DNA of 64,000 bases from Streptomyces sp. NBC_00582 (GCF_036345155.1 NZ_CP107772.1:2852001-2916000), one strand, 5' to 3'. Positions 18,255 to 27,258 are shown, counted from the first letter of the stretch. Numbers and translations are program-made. The notes: generated by a model not told the origin, from the letters alone.

Positions 18255-19031
18255 GTGGCGTACTCCGCCATGTCTGGTACCGGAACGACCGCAGATGACG
18301 ATCCCGTCCAGATCGCCGTGTGGCGGCTGCGCTCGCGGGCCTGCTGGGTCGACGCCGCGGCCCTGCTGCCGGCGGACACCGCGCCGGGCGCGATCCAGCG
18401 GGCCGCGCTGCTCGTCGAGCGGTGTCTGTACACCGAGCAGGGCTGGCAGGACGCCGAGGACGCCCTGCGCACGGCGGAGGCGCTGGCGCACAGCGACGAG
18501 GAACGGGGCGCGGCCGCCTGTGAACGGGGCTATCTCGCCTACTCCGCCACGCTCCACGCCGTGCGCGACCGGGTGGACGAGGCCCGGGCCGCGCTGGGCC
18601 GGGCGGCGGCGCTGATCCCGCCGGACGCGGCGGGGCGGGCGCTGCTGGACTTCCGGCGCGGGCTCATCGCGGAGAACATCGCGCGGTCCCCGCAGGCCGC
18701 GCGGGCCGCGTACCGGCGTGCCCACACGGCCGCGGCCGCCCACTCCGACGCTTTGCTGCTGTCGTTCACCTGGCGGCATCTGGCCGGGCTGGCCCTGCGG
18801 GACGGGGAACTGGCGGAGGCACGCCACGGCTTCGCCGAATCCCTGCGGATCCGGGAGGAGTTGGGGTACCTGGTGGGCACCGCGCCGGCGCTCGTCTCGC
18901 TCGCGGACACCGAGACCGAGCCGGAGGCCTCCCGGCTGAAGGAGGAGGCGCGGCGGCTGTTCCGGCTGCTGGGCGGCGTACCGACCTGGCTGGCGGGGCA
19001 GTTGGCGCCGCCGCCCGCGGCGACGGCGTAG
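18255..19031 (+). CDS. TPR-repeat hypothetical protein
   Basis: The 258-residue protein is helical and Ala/Arg-rich, with degenerate tetratricopeptide repeats (ERGAAACERGYLAYSATLHA; LAGLALRDGELAEARHGFAES). No enzymatic motif or signal peptide is seen. GTG 18255 has GGGGAGGGCAAC upstream and is preferred to the ATG five codons later. It is probably a protein-interaction scaffold; partner unknown. Confidence 0.65.
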   Translation: MAYSAMSGTGTTADDDPVQIAVWRLRSRACWVDAAALLPADTAPGAIQRAALLVERCLYTEQGWQDAEDALRTAEALAHSDEERGAAACERGYLAYSATLHAVRDRVDEARAALGRAAALIPPDAAGRALLDFRRGLIAENIARSPQAARAAYRRAHTAAAAHSDALLLSFTWRHLAGLALRDGELAEARHGFAESLRIREELGYLVGTAPALVSLADTETEPEASRLKEEARRLFRLLGGVPTWLAGQLAPPPAATA

Positions 19032-19032
19032 G

Positions 19033-19860
19033 TCAGCTCCCGTCGGGCAGCACGACCTTGTCGTAGGCGAGGTTGCGTGCGACCTCCACCAGGTCCGGCG
19101 GCACGGGGGCGGGGATCTCGCCGGGGCAGCCCTCCGGCGGGTACCCCCGCACTCCGGTGACCTTGTAGAACGCGCACACCAGCCGGTACTCGCCCGGCTG
19201 CCGGTTCCCGCCGCCGTGCGCGATCAACTGTCCCCCGCACACGGGGCACTTCACCCGGGGGCGTACCAGCGTCACGGGTTCGGTGAAGACATGGGGGAGG
19301 CGGCGGTCGAGGATCGCCCGCCGGGGCAGGGTGAGCCCGTAGTGGTCGCCGACGGCCCGGTAGACGGCGTCGGTCCCGACGCCGTCGGCCCGGTGCACGG
19401 TGTGCGGCGCGTCGACGAAGAGCCCCTCGGCGACCAGGCGGCGGGTGAGCGGGTGGTGCCGGTCGTCGGTGCGGAACTCCGTGAGCGACCAGTCGTGCCG
19501 GCCGTCGACGTTGACCCGGATGACCGGCGGGTCCATGGTGCTGTCCCAGACGTTGACGACCGTGTGCGTCGACCAGAGGTCCCTCCCCGGTCCGAGCCGG
19601 TCGGGGCGGTCGGTGGCGGTGGGCGGCTCGACGGCGAACGCCCAGCCGTTGCCCGTGTCCCCCACCATGGCGAGGTCCGGCAGGTCCCACTCCCCGGGCG
19701 ACAGGTCCAGCATCCGCGCGGTGGTGTCGGCGTCCATGAACGTGCCCGGGCGGGCGCCGAGACGTACGGCGAGTTCCCCGGCGTCCATCCCCTTCACCAG
19801 GGTGAGCGAGAAACCCAGGTCGTCGAAGAGCCCGTCGATCCAAGCGATTCCGTCGGTCAT
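19033..19860 (-). CDS. Hypothetical protein with C-terminal zinc-ribbon-like cysteines
   Basis: I do not recognise this 275-residue protein. The first 180 residues are acidic/mixed without a signal peptide. The C-terminal part holds CPVCGG, a single Cys in RLVCAF and another in GCPGEIP, which could form a zinc ribbon. The start of the protein (LVKGMDAGELAVRLGA) faintly recalls DUF6461-type proteins. Its stop almost touches that of the convergent TPR gene. Confidence 0.55.
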   Translation of the reverse strand: MTDGIAWIDGLFDDLGFSLTLVKGMDAGELAVRLGARPGTFMDADTTARMLDLSPGEWDLPDLAMVGDTGNGWAFAVEPPTATDRPDRLGPGRDLWSTHTVVNVWDSTMDPPVIRVNVDGRHDWSLTEFRTDDRHHPLTRRLVAEGLFVDAPHTVHRADGVGTDAVYRAVGDHYGLTLPRRAILDRRLPHVFTEPVTLVRPRVKCPVCGGQLIAHGGGNRQPGEYRLVCAFYKVTGVRGYPPEGCPGEIPAPVPPDLVEVARNLAYDKVVLPDGS

Positions 19861-19895
19861 GGAGGGACGCTAGCGGAAGGGTGTGACACCGGCGG

Positions 19896-19955
19896 GCCGG
19901 GCCCCGCGGGGGCGCGGGGAACCGGGCGACCGGCCACGACGGCCCCGCACCCGCC
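19896..19955. repeat. Streptomyces-type dispersed intergenic repeat
   Basis: CCCCGCGGGGGCGCGGGGAA followed by CCGGGCGACCGGCCACGACG matches, from memory, a very common Streptomyces intergenic element (GGGGCGCGGGGAAC...GCGACCAGCCACGAC). It fills the gap between the hypothetical gene and the GntR gene. Confidence 0.5.
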
Positions 19956-19981
19956 CACGGCCCCGGGCGGCGGCCCTCCGC

Positions 19982-20791
19982 TCAGGCCGCGCCGGCGAAG
20001 TGCTTGCGCACCAGCGTCTGGACCGCCTCCGGTTCCCCCGCGCACAGGGCGTCCAGCAGGGCGAGGTGTTCCATGGCGTCGGCGAGGAGGTCGGCGCGGC
20101 CGCGGGAGGCCGGGGAGCCGACCAGGGGCCACTGGGCGCGGCGGTGCAGGTCCTCGGCGACGGCGACGAGTTGTTCGTTGCCGGCGAGGGCGAGCAGGGC
20201 CCGGTGGAAGACGCGGTCCGCGTCGGCGTACGTGGCCCGGCAGCCGGAGTGGGCCGCGCGGACCGTCGCCTCGGCGAGCGGCCGCAGCTCCGTCCAGCGC
20301 TCGGCGGGCACGGTGCGGGCCAGCCGCTGCATCACGGGCACCTCGATCAGCGCCCGTACCTCGGCCAGCTCGGCGAGTTCCCGCGCGCCCCGCTCGACGA
20401 CCCGGAACCCCCGGTTGGGCACGACCTCGACGGCGCCCTCCATCGCGAGCTGCTGCATCGCCTCGCGCACCGGGGTCGCCGAGACCCCGAAGCGCTCGCC
20501 GAGGACCGGCGCCGAGTACACCTCGCCCGGGCGCAGTTCGCCGGAGACCAGCGCGGTGCGCAGCGCGTCGAGGATCTGCCCGCGCACGGAGGCCCGCTGG
20601 ACGACGGGCCTCGGGCGCGGCAGGGGGGTCTCGCTGTGGGTGTGCTCCCCGCGGGCGGCGCCCCGCGGACCGCACGGTTCCCGGTCCAGTTCCCGGGAGG
20701 AGACGGACCGCTGCTGGGCCGGGACGCGCGCCGGAGCGGGGTCCTCCTGGGGAGTCCCCGTCCCGGCGGAGCCGTGCGTGCCCTGCTTCAC
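19982..20791 (-). CDS. GntR family transcriptional regulator (FadR/FCD type)
   Basis: This 269-residue regulator has an unusual Pro/Arg-rich N-terminal extension of about 60 residues. It is followed by the winged helix (LGERFGVSATPVREAMQQLA) and an all-helical FCD ligand domain (about 140-265). FCD regulators usually sense organic acids. GTG 20791 has a perfect AGGAGG at 4-5 nt. The target is unknown; it is divergent from the iron-regulated FhuF-like gene. Confidence 0.8.
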   Translation of the reverse strand: MKQGTHGSAGTGTPQEDPAPARVPAQQRSVSSRELDREPCGPRGAARGEHTHSETPLPRPRPVVQRASVRGQILDALRTALVSGELRPGEVYSAPVLGERFGVSATPVREAMQQLAMEGAVEVVPNRGFRVVERGARELAELAEVRALIEVPVMQRLARTVPAERWTELRPLAEATVRAAHSGCRATYADADRVFHRALLALAGNEQLVAVAEDLHRRAQWPLVGSPASRGRADLLADAMEHLALLDALCAGEPEAVQTLVRKHFAGAA

Positions 20792-20902
20792 GGGTCCTCC
20801 TGGCGGACGTGTCGGTACTTGGGGAGATTACGGCGGGTTGTTACTCGCCCGTCAAGAACCATAGGCGCACTGGCCGTCAGTTCAAATCCCGGCCATAGTG
20901 AG

Positions 20903-20921
20903 TAAGGTTAGGCTTACCTTT
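20903..20921 (+). promoter_or_regulatory. Iron box (IdeR/DmdR operator)
   Basis: TAAGGTTAGGCTTACCTTT is a 19-bp palindromic match to the actinobacterial iron box (TTAGGTTAGGCTAACCTAA). It lies 42 bp before the FhuF-like gene. With iron, DmdR1/IdeR would repress; under iron limitation the gene would be expressed. Confidence 0.85.
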
Positions 20922-20963
20922 CAATCATGTCCCTTGCCTCACTCCTGGAACGGTGGTCCCGGC

Positions 20964-21812
20964 ATGCCTTCAGCCCCGTCGGTCACAGCGGAGTCCTACG
21001 CCCGCCTCACCGAGGCCTACCCGGGCCTGACCGTCACGGAACTGGCACCCGGCACGCCGGCACCGGTGGGCGGCGGCTGGGTCACGGCGGCCGAACTCGC
21101 CGCGGGCGGCACCGCCCTGGACGCCTTCCTGGCCTGGGACGACGCCCAGGTCGTCCGGGACTACGGGCAGCGGGCGCGCCCCGACGTGATCGCGAGCTTC
21201 GGACTGCACCGGTACGCCTGGCCGGCCTGCCTGCTGATCACCGTGCCCTGGTTCCTGCACCGCAGGGTGCCCCGCCACCCCGTGACGCACGTCTCCTACG
21301 ACCGCACCGGCGACGGCATGCGGATGGCCGTGCGCGCGCCGTCGTCGTTCGCCTGTCTGCCCGGTGACCCGGCGGCCGGGCTGCCCGGCGCCCGGGTGGT
21401 GCCGGACGAGGAGGCGCTGCGGGCCGAGGTGCGGGCGGCGGTGGCCGAACACCACGAACCGCTGCTCGCCGGGTTCGGGCCGCGGGCGCGGCGGCGGGGG
21501 CGCGCCCTGTGGGGCATGGTGACCGACGAGATCGTCGAGGGCCTGTGGTACGTCGCCCATCTGTTCGGCGACGGCGAGCAGGAGCGGGCGCGGCGGGAAC
21601 TGGAGCTGCTGCTGCCGGGCGCCACCAAGCCGTACGTCGGCTCGGCCGCCTTCCGTGAACTGACCGGTCCGGACGGGGATCCGCTGCCCACCCGGGACCG
21701 GGCGAGCTGCTGCATGTTCTACACGGTGCGCCCCGAGGACACCTGCGCCACCTGCCCGCGCACCTGTGACGCGGAGCGGGTCGGCCGGCTCACCGCGGCC
21801 GCCGCGGGCTGA
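20964..21812 (+). CDS. FhuF-like (2Fe-2S) ferric-siderophore reductase
   Basis: The 282-residue protein ends with CC-x10-C-x2-C (SCCMFYTVRPEDTCATC), the 2Fe-2S signature of FhuF-type cytoplasmic reductases that release iron from siderophores. The rest lacks known motifs. I chose ATG 20964 because the longer frame would run through the iron box. It stands alone, with no siderophore transport genes beside it. Confidence 0.8.
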   Translation: MPSAPSVTAESYARLTEAYPGLTVTELAPGTPAPVGGGWVTAAELAAGGTALDAFLAWDDAQVVRDYGQRARPDVIASFGLHRYAWPACLLITVPWFLHRRVPRHPVTHVSYDRTGDGMRMAVRAPSSFACLPGDPAAGLPGARVVPDEEALRAEVRAAVAEHHEPLLAGFGPRARRRGRALWGMVTDEIVEGLWYVAHLFGDGEQERARRELELLLPGATKPYVGSAAFRELTGPDGDPLPTRDRASCCMFYTVRPEDTCATCPRTCDAERVGRLTAAAAG

Positions 21813-22124
21813 GACGCCCTCAGGCACCCCCGGGGGAACGGCCGATATGTGCTTGACGTAAGATCACCCGGACGAGACTCCCCTACGGTTACAGCTGATT
21901 CACAATTTCCTCACCCGCCGCGGGAACTTTCCGCGGAACCACCCGTACGGGTAGTCTTGTTCGAACTCAACTCCCGCCCCTCAAGCGGCAGTTCGAGCTA
22001 GAACGTCGCCCTGGGCATCCCCTTGCACCTCCTTGGCGGCCTCTTGCCCCGAAACCCCCTGAGGGACGGCGGGAGTGGGCCACTATGGCGGGCGTTACGC
22101 CCTATCCCAATGCAAGGGACCCAG
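21813..22124. promoter_or_regulatory. Upstream region of the DUF2637 gene with two palindromes
   Basis: ACCCGTACGGGT (21941-21952) is a perfect 12-bp palindrome. TTCCGCGGAA (21929-21938) is a perfect 10-bp palindrome, preceded by a second CCGCGG at 21918-21923. Their clustering suggests protein-binding sites. The leader from there to the ATG at 22125 is long, and no gene was recognised in it. Confidence 0.4.
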
Positions 22125-23204
22125 ATGAGACTGACCGACATATCGCTGAACTGGCTGCTTCCGGGCGCCGTACTGCTCCTGGGCATGCTGGCGGCGGTGG
22201 CGGTGCTCGCGCGGAGCAAGCGGTCCGGGGAGCACGCCAAGACGACGGACGACTCCTGGGAGCGCAGCGAGGAGCGCCGCAGGCGCAAGGAGGCCATATA
22301 CGGCACCGCCTCCTATGTCCTGCTGTTCTGCTGTGCGGCCGTCGCCGCCGCGCTCTCCTTCCACGGTCTGGTCGGCTTCGGCGAACAGAACCTCGGCCTC
22401 TCCGGCGGCTGGGAGTACCTGGTGCCGTTCGGCCTGGACGGCGCGGCGATGTTCTGCTCCGTCCTCGCGGTGCGCGAGGCCAGCCACGGTGACGCGGCCC
22501 TCGGCTCCCGGATACTCGTGTGGACGTTCGCCGGCGCCGCGGCCTGGTTCAACTGGGTCCACGCGCCCAGGGGTCTGAGCCACGCGGGCGCCCCGCACTT
22601 CTTCGCCGGCATGTCGCTCTCCGCGGCGGTGCTGTTCGACCGGGCCCTGAAGCAGACCCGCCGTGCCGCGCTGCGCGAGCAGGGCCTGGTGCCCCGTCCG
22701 CTGCCGCAGATCCGTGTGGTGCGCTGGCTGCGGGCCCCCCGCGAGACCTACAAGGCCTGGTCGCTGATGCTCCTCGAGAACGTGCGCAGCCTGGACGAGG
22801 CCGTCGAGGAGGTCCGCGACGACAAGGCGCGCAAGGAGGAGGCCAAGCTGCGCCGCCGCGAGGAGCAGCGCCTGGAGCGGGCCCAGCTCAAGGCGATCAG
22901 CCGCGGTCACGGCCGCTGGCCCGGTCGCGGTGGCGGCGGTGGCGGCGGTGGCCGCCAGCTCGAGCCCGGTCAGGCGGCGGCTCTGGAGCCGGCCACGGCC
23001 ACGGCCGAGCGGGTCTCCGCGGAGCCTGCCATAGCGGGCGCGCCCGAGCAGCTTCCGGTCCGTCAGCGGCCCTCGCTGCAGCCCGTCCGTCAGTCCTCCG
23101 ACGCGTACTCCGTCGACCTCACGGCCGAGGACGACACCATGGCCCTGCCGCGCCTGGACTCCCTGGAGCGCAAGCTCAAGGACCTGGAGCAGCAGTTCGG
23201 CTGA
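22125..23204 (+). CDS. DUF2637 domain-containing membrane protein
   Basis: The 359-residue protein has four predicted membrane segments (WLLPGAVLLLGMLAAV, SYVLLFCCAAVAAALSF, LVPFGLDGAAMFCSVLAV and LVWTFAGAAAWFNWV). A charged coiled-coil-like stretch (DDKARKEEAKLRRREEQRLE), a Gly-rich linker and a final coiled coil follow. This is the DUF2637 architecture, found on actinomycete chromosomes and in plasmid spread loci. Function unknown. ATG 22125 has AAGGGACC upstream. A strong terminator follows. Confidence 0.75.
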   Translation: MRLTDISLNWLLPGAVLLLGMLAAVAVLARSKRSGEHAKTTDDSWERSEERRRRKEAIYGTASYVLLFCCAAVAAALSFHGLVGFGEQNLGLSGGWEYLVPFGLDGAAMFCSVLAVREASHGDAALGSRILVWTFAGAAAWFNWVHAPRGLSHAGAPHFFAGMSLSAAVLFDRALKQTRRAALREQGLVPRPLPQIRVVRWLRAPRETYKAWSLMLLENVRSLDEAVEEVRDDKARKEEAKLRRREEQRLERAQLKAISRGHGRWPGRGGGGGGGGRQLEPGQAAALEPATATAERVSAEPAIAGAPEQLPVRQRPSLQPVRQSSDAYSVDLTAEDDTMALPRLDSLERKLKDLEQQFG

Positions 23205-23240
23205 TCTCCCGGGTCCGGCCGACGGCCGGCGGGTGACACC

Positions 23241-23283
23241 ACGGGAAGGGGGCGCGACCATCACGGTCGCGCCCCCTTCCCGT
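23241..23283. terminator. Bidirectional terminator with a 19-bp perfect stem
   Basis: ACGGGAAGGGGGCGCGACC (23241-23259) pairs perfectly with its reverse complement at 23265-23283 around the loop ATCAC. It lies between the convergent DUF2637 and anti-sigma genes. Confidence 0.9.
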
Positions 23284-23302
23284 TGCCTCGCACTGCTGTG
23301 TC

Positions 23303-23782
23303 TCAGGCCGCCCCGGCGGCCAGTTCGAACCAGACGACCTTCCCGGCGCCCTGCGCCCGGACCCCCCAGGAGTCCGCGAGGGACTGCACCAGGACCAGGC
23401 CCCGGCCGTGCGTGCCGTCGTCGGTGTTCGGCACGGTCGGTCGCGGGCGGCCCGGCACCGAGTCCCGCACCTCCACCCGCAGGCCCGCCGGTGACACGGT
23501 GGCCGTCAGGACCGCGTCGTCGTCGGTGTGTACGAGTGCGTTGGTGACGAGCTCACTGGTCAGCAGTTCCGCCGTCTCCGAGCGGCCCGGCTTCCCCCAG
23601 CCCTGGAGCAGCTCGCGCAGCGCGCGGCGCGCCTCGGGCACCGCCCGCAGGTCCGCCCGTCCGAGTCTGCGATTGAGCTGCGCGTCGACGGTGTCGTCCC
23701 CTTCCGCGCTCTCCGTGTCCCGCTCTGCCGCCGAGGTGCCCGCGATCGCCGTCCGACCGCTGCCCCGTGCCTGCCTCTTCAT
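23303..23782 (-). CDS. Anti-sigma-factor-like ATP-binding protein (HATPase_c_2)
   Basis: A 159-residue single GHKL ATPase domain of the RsbW/SpoIIAB type, with N-box ELVTNALVH, G1 region VEVRDSVPGRPRP and G2 GRGLVLVQSLADSWG. Such proteins phosphorylate anti-anti-sigma factors or bind sigma factors, and Streptomyces has dozens. No sigma factor gene lies beside it. The N-terminal 35 residues are disordered. Confidence 0.82.
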   Translation of the reverse strand: MKRQARGSGRTAIAGTSAAERDTESAEGDDTVDAQLNRRLGRADLRAVPEARRALRELLQGWGKPGRSETAELLTSELVTNALVHTDDDAVLTATVSPAGLRVEVRDSVPGRPRPTVPNTDDGTHGRGLVLVQSLADSWGVRAQGAGKVVWFELAAGAA

Positions 23783-24177
23783 GACCCCCGCCCGCGTGCC
23801 GATGTCGGTTCCCCTCCTGCTCGAACACGTTCACGGGGATCCATGCCCGGTCGGCACGGCGCCAGTCATGTCGAATCGTCCACGCCCGGGTGTTCGGCCA
23901 TGTTCGAGGGGGCGCACAAGCGGCCGGCCGGACCGCGCCCCCCGTGCGCGGTCCGGCCGGATCACCAGGGGCGGCGCCCGTTTCCGTAGCGTACGGACCC
24001 GGTTACCGTGCGGTGGTGACGCGGTACGACGGCACAGCCGCGCCCGAGAAGGGCGTACGCCCGCGCGGCCCGCCGGCCGCCCCCGCACGGGCCCGCTTCC
24101 CGGCCCCCGTCGAAGTTGGCCGGAATGCATCGCCTCCGCAGGGCCTCGATCCCTCCACAGTGGCCGCGCCGGTCCGC
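23783..24177. other. Intergenic region with one strong hairpin
   Basis: This 395-bp gap between two leftward genes holds the hairpin at 23924-23960. Otherwise I see no supported gene, although GTG codons near 24016 open a short rightward frame without a recognisable product. Confidence 0.5.
23924..23960. terminator. 15-bp perfect stem-loop
   Basis: CCGGCCGGACCGCGC (23924-23938) pairs exactly with GCGCGGTCCGGCCGG (23946-23960) around a 7-nt loop. It is probably a terminator for the leftward phosphatase gene, although it lies 217 bp beyond that stop. Confidence 0.6.
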
Positions 24178-25668
24178 TCACGCCTCCCAGACGGCGGCCG
24201 CCGTACGGTCGTCCGCGTAGCCCTTGACCCGGACCTGGGTGTCGGCGAGGAACGCGGCGAGGCCGGGCGGGGCCGGGTCCGACCAGCGTTCCCCGAGGTG
24301 GGCGAAGAGCGCGGGCTCGCCGCGCAGGGGGTCGGCGAGGCCGCCCGTGCACATCAGCAGGGTGTCACCCGGCCGGGCCACGGAGGCCCGGAACCGGAAG
24401 GGGTCGCGGGGCGGCTCGGGGGCCGGTGCGTAGGGGCTCGGCGGGGTGGGGACGCCGAAGTCCATGGTGAGCCGGTCGCCCTCGGGCGTCTCCGCGGGCA
24501 GCGCGCCGAACCCGACGACGGGCTCGCCGGCGATCTCGCCGACCCTCGGTTCGAGGTCCTGCCACTCCCCTCCGCGCAGCCGGAACAGGCCGCCGGCGCC
24601 CACCCCGAAGAACACCCGCGTCCGGCAGTCGGGGTCGGCGGGCAGCAGCAGACAGCGCAGGGTGGCCGTGTACGCGTCGGGCTCCAGGCCCTGTTCGGCG
24701 GCGCCGGCGCGGAGCCGGCCGAGGCTGCGGTCGGTCAGGCGGTGCAGCCCGGACTTCAGGTCGCCGCGCCGGGCCGCCCGCATGTCCTGCGCGAGCCGCA
24801 CATGGCTGCGGCCCACGGCCCGCCCGATCCACCGGCACACCTCGGCGGCCGCCCGGTGCGCGCCCGGCGTGGCCCGTGCGCCGGTCGCCATCGCGACCAG
24901 CACCAGCGCGTGCTCGCCGGTGCCGAAACGGGCGATGAGCAGGGAGTCCCGGCGCGGCTCGCCCCGGTACCGCGCGGAGTCCCCGCGCACCGACACGGCC
25001 CTGAGCGCACAGGTGCCGTACCGGGCCCCGTCCAGCACGGTGTCCGCGACGAGGTCGTCCAGGGCGTCGGGGTCGGCGGTCGGCAGCGCGGTGGGCTCGG
25101 CGTCGTAGGTCGGCGGCCGCGACCCGACGTACCCCGGCGCGTCGTCGAACGGGACGGGCAGATCGAGAGCGGTGGGAGGGGGTGCGGGATCCGGCGCGGT
25201 GTCGGCCCGGGGGACGACGGTTCCGCTGGTGGAGGCGGTGGGGGCGGGGGTGGCGGGGGCGGCTGCGCCGCTCGTCGAAGGGGTGGGTGGCGACGGCGGA
25301 GTCGGCTCGGTCCCCGTGGCCGGTGCCGGTGCGGGACCTGCGGTCGGCGGGGGCGTGGGGGCCGGGGTGGGGGGTGTCGCGGGGCGGGGTGGGGGGAGCG
25401 GTGTGCCGGGGGGTGCCGGGGCCGTGGCCGCGTCGTCGGCGAGCCACCAGTCGGTCCGCGCGTCCGCCGCCGCGCGGTCCGGCTCCGTGCGCTGCGGTGG
25501 GACCGTGTCCGACGGACCCGCCGTGCGCACCGCTCCCGCCGCCGAGGCGAAGCGGTCGTCGAGGGAGTCCGCGGTGGGCGCGGGGCCCGTGTCCGCGGTG
25601 GAGTCGTCGTACAGCTGCCCCCACCAGTCGTCCTCGGGACCGGTGGGCCTTCCCCCCTGCTGGCTCAT
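24178..25668 (-). CDS. PP2C-family serine/threonine phosphatase-like protein
   Basis: The 496-residue protein has a long Pro/Thr/Ala-rich N-terminal half (residues 75-190), followed by a PP2C-like domain from about 220. That domain contains GTGEHALVLVAMATGA, RPGDTLLMCTGGLADPL and a final DDRTAAAVWE, the last matching the DNxT/DDxT metal motif. The first PP2C motif (normally DGMGG) is poorly conserved, so activity is uncertain. No transmembrane segment is seen. ATG 25668 is the first Met of the conserved acidic N-terminus. Confidence 0.65.
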   Translation of the reverse strand: MSQQGGRPTGPEDDWWGQLYDDSTADTGPAPTADSLDDRFASAAGAVRTAGPSDTVPPQRTEPDRAAADARTDWWLADDAATAPAPPGTPLPPPRPATPPTPAPTPPPTAGPAPAPATGTEPTPPSPPTPSTSGAAAPATPAPTASTSGTVVPRADTAPDPAPPPTALDLPVPFDDAPGYVGSRPPTYDAEPTALPTADPDALDDLVADTVLDGARYGTCALRAVSVRGDSARYRGEPRRDSLLIARFGTGEHALVLVAMATGARATPGAHRAAAEVCRWIGRAVGRSHVRLAQDMRAARRGDLKSGLHRLTDRSLGRLRAGAAEQGLEPDAYTATLRCLLLPADPDCRTRVFFGVGAGGLFRLRGGEWQDLEPRVGEIAGEPVVGFGALPAETPEGDRLTMDFGVPTPPSPYAPAPEPPRDPFRFRASVARPGDTLLMCTGGLADPLRGEPALFAHLGERWSDPAPPGLAAFLADTQVRVKGYADDRTAAAVWEA

Positions 25669-25935
25669 GCCCCCAATTGTCCACCGCACGGGCCGGATGG
25701 AAACGGGGCATCCGGAAAATGCCCCACCGTCGAAAGTCCGTACGAGCGCCCGGGGTGACGATCGCCCTGGATCGGCGCGCTGGATGATCAGTGCGTGATC
25801 GAAGTCTTCCCGCCGTGGCCACACCTTGGCAGAGTGACCCGCGGTACGGCGGCGATGCGCGACGGCGGGTTCACGCCGTGACCGCTTCCCGCCACCCCCT
25901 GGGACGCCCGGACGCCGGAGGAGGGACCGCACCCG

Positions 25936-26739
25936 ATGCTGGGAGCGAGGGGACTCGACGAGACGCACGAGTCCGCCTACCGGGCGCCGGTGGCGGTGGG
26001 CGCCGCCGACGTACCCGATCCGGCGCGCCGGCCGGCCCTCGGCGAGGACGACACCGAGCGCGCCCCGGTCGAGGTGGTGACGGGGGCGGCGGCGGTGTCC
26101 CGGCGGTTCCTTCAGCTGCGGCTCGGCGCGAGCGACGAGGTGTGTGCGCTGGTGACCGCCACCCCGTCGGCCGTGACCGGGGTGGAGAGCGACGCGGTGG
26201 AGCGGGCGGCCGAGCGCGGGGTGCGCCACCGCGTCGTCCTGGAGCGGAGGGTCCTCCACCGGCCGGGCGGCATGACGGGGCTGGCCGCCGTGCTCGGCCG
26301 CGACGAGCAGGTGCGGGTGGTGGAGCGGGTGCCGACGGAGCTGGTCGTGGCCGACCGCTCGCTCGCCCTGGTCCCGCTCACCGGCCGCTCGGCGGAGCCC
26401 GCCGCGCTGGTGGTGCGCGCGAGCGGGCTGCTGGAGCTGCTGGCGGGGCTGTTCGAGTCGGTGTGGCGGGACGCGCTGCCGCTCGGGCTGGGCACGGACG
26501 GCGTGGTGGAGCAGGGCCCGGCCGGCCCCGACGCCACCGACCTGGAGATCCTCTCCCTGCTGCTGGCGGGGTTCACCGACGCGAGCGTGGCCAAACAGCT
26601 CGACCTGGGCCTGCGGACCGTACAGCGCCGGGTGAAGGGGCTGATGGAGCTGACGGGGGTGTCGACCCGGCTCCAGCTCGGCTGGGTCGCCCACGAACGC
26701 GGCTGGGCGACCGGTCGACGGTCACCGCGAACCTCTTGA
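25936..26739 (+). CDS. LuxR-type helix-turn-helix regulator
   Basis: A 267-residue protein. The C-terminal 65 residues (DLEILSLLLAGFTDASVAKQ to QLGWVAHERGW) form a GerE/LuxR HTH. The N-terminal part resembles the TrmB-like sensor of other Streptomyces orphan regulators (MLGARGLDETHESAYRAPV). It is not a response regulator, since there is no receiver domain. ATG 25936 follows GGAGGAGGGA. Target unknown; the PP2C-like gene is divergent. Confidence 0.75.
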   Translation: MLGARGLDETHESAYRAPVAVGAADVPDPARRPALGEDDTERAPVEVVTGAAAVSRRFLQLRLGASDEVCALVTATPSAVTGVESDAVERAAERGVRHRVVLERRVLHRPGGMTGLAAVLGRDEQVRVVERVPTELVVADRSLALVPLTGRSAEPAALVVRASGLLELLAGLFESVWRDALPLGLGTDGVVEQGPAGPDATDLEILSLLLAGFTDASVAKQLDLGLRTVQRRVKGLMELTGVSTRLQLGWVAHERGWATGRRSPRTS

Positions 26740-26775
26740 CCTGCGGGTTCCCCGCGACTCCGGCACTCTGGGCAG

Positions 26776-27258
26776 ATGGGAGCGTGGGAACTCCTGCTGG
26801 TGGGTCTGGTGATCCTGCTCGGCCTGTGCGGAGTGCTGGTGCCGGGGGTGCCGGGCTCATGGCTGGTGTGGTCCGCGGTCCTGTGGTGGGCGCTGAAGGA
26901 TCCGCAGCCGGTCGCCTGGTGGGTGCTCGTGGGCGCCACCGTCGCGCTGTTCCTGAGCCAGGTGGTGCGCTGGGCCCTGCCGCCCCGCCGGCTGCGGGAG
27001 AGCGGCGCGACGCCCCGGATGGCGGTGTACGCCGGCGTCGGCGCGCTCCTCGGCTTCTTCCTGGTGCCCGTGCTCGGCGCGATCCCCGGCTTCATGGGCG
27101 GCGTCTATCTCTGCGAGCGTCTCCGTCTGGGCCGGCACGGCGAGGCCCGCGCGGCCCTGCGCAGGGCCATGCGCTCCGGCGGCTCCAGCGTCTGCACCGA
27201 ACTGTTCACCTGCCTGCTGATCATGGGCGCCTGGCTGGGTGCGGTGCTGTGGGGCTGA
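26776..27258 (+). CDS. DUF456 membrane protein
   Basis: This 160-residue protein has four or five hydrophobic segments, starting with LLLVGLVILLGLCGVLVPGVPG, and the GALLGFFLVPVLGAIPGFMGG glycine-rich hairpin typical of DUF456. The function of the family is unknown. It starts 36 bp after the LuxR gene without a clear ribosome site. Confidence 0.8.
   Translation: MGAWELLLVGLVILLGLCGVLVPGVPGSWLVWSAVLWWALKDPQPVAWWVLVGATVALFLSQVVRWALPPRRLRESGATPRMAVYAGVGALLGFFLVPVLGAIPGFMGGVYLCERLRLGRHGEARAALRRAMRSGGSSVCTELFTCLLIMGAWLGAVLWG

Noticed and set aside
20870..20896. tRNA-like T-arm (GTTCAAATCCCGGCC)
   Set aside because: The flanking bases do not form the T-stem, and no anticodon or acceptor stem is found upstream.
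20898..20963. GTG start for the FhuF-like protein
   Set aside because: The frame would begin inside the iron box; ATG 20964 begins after it and gives a normal protein.
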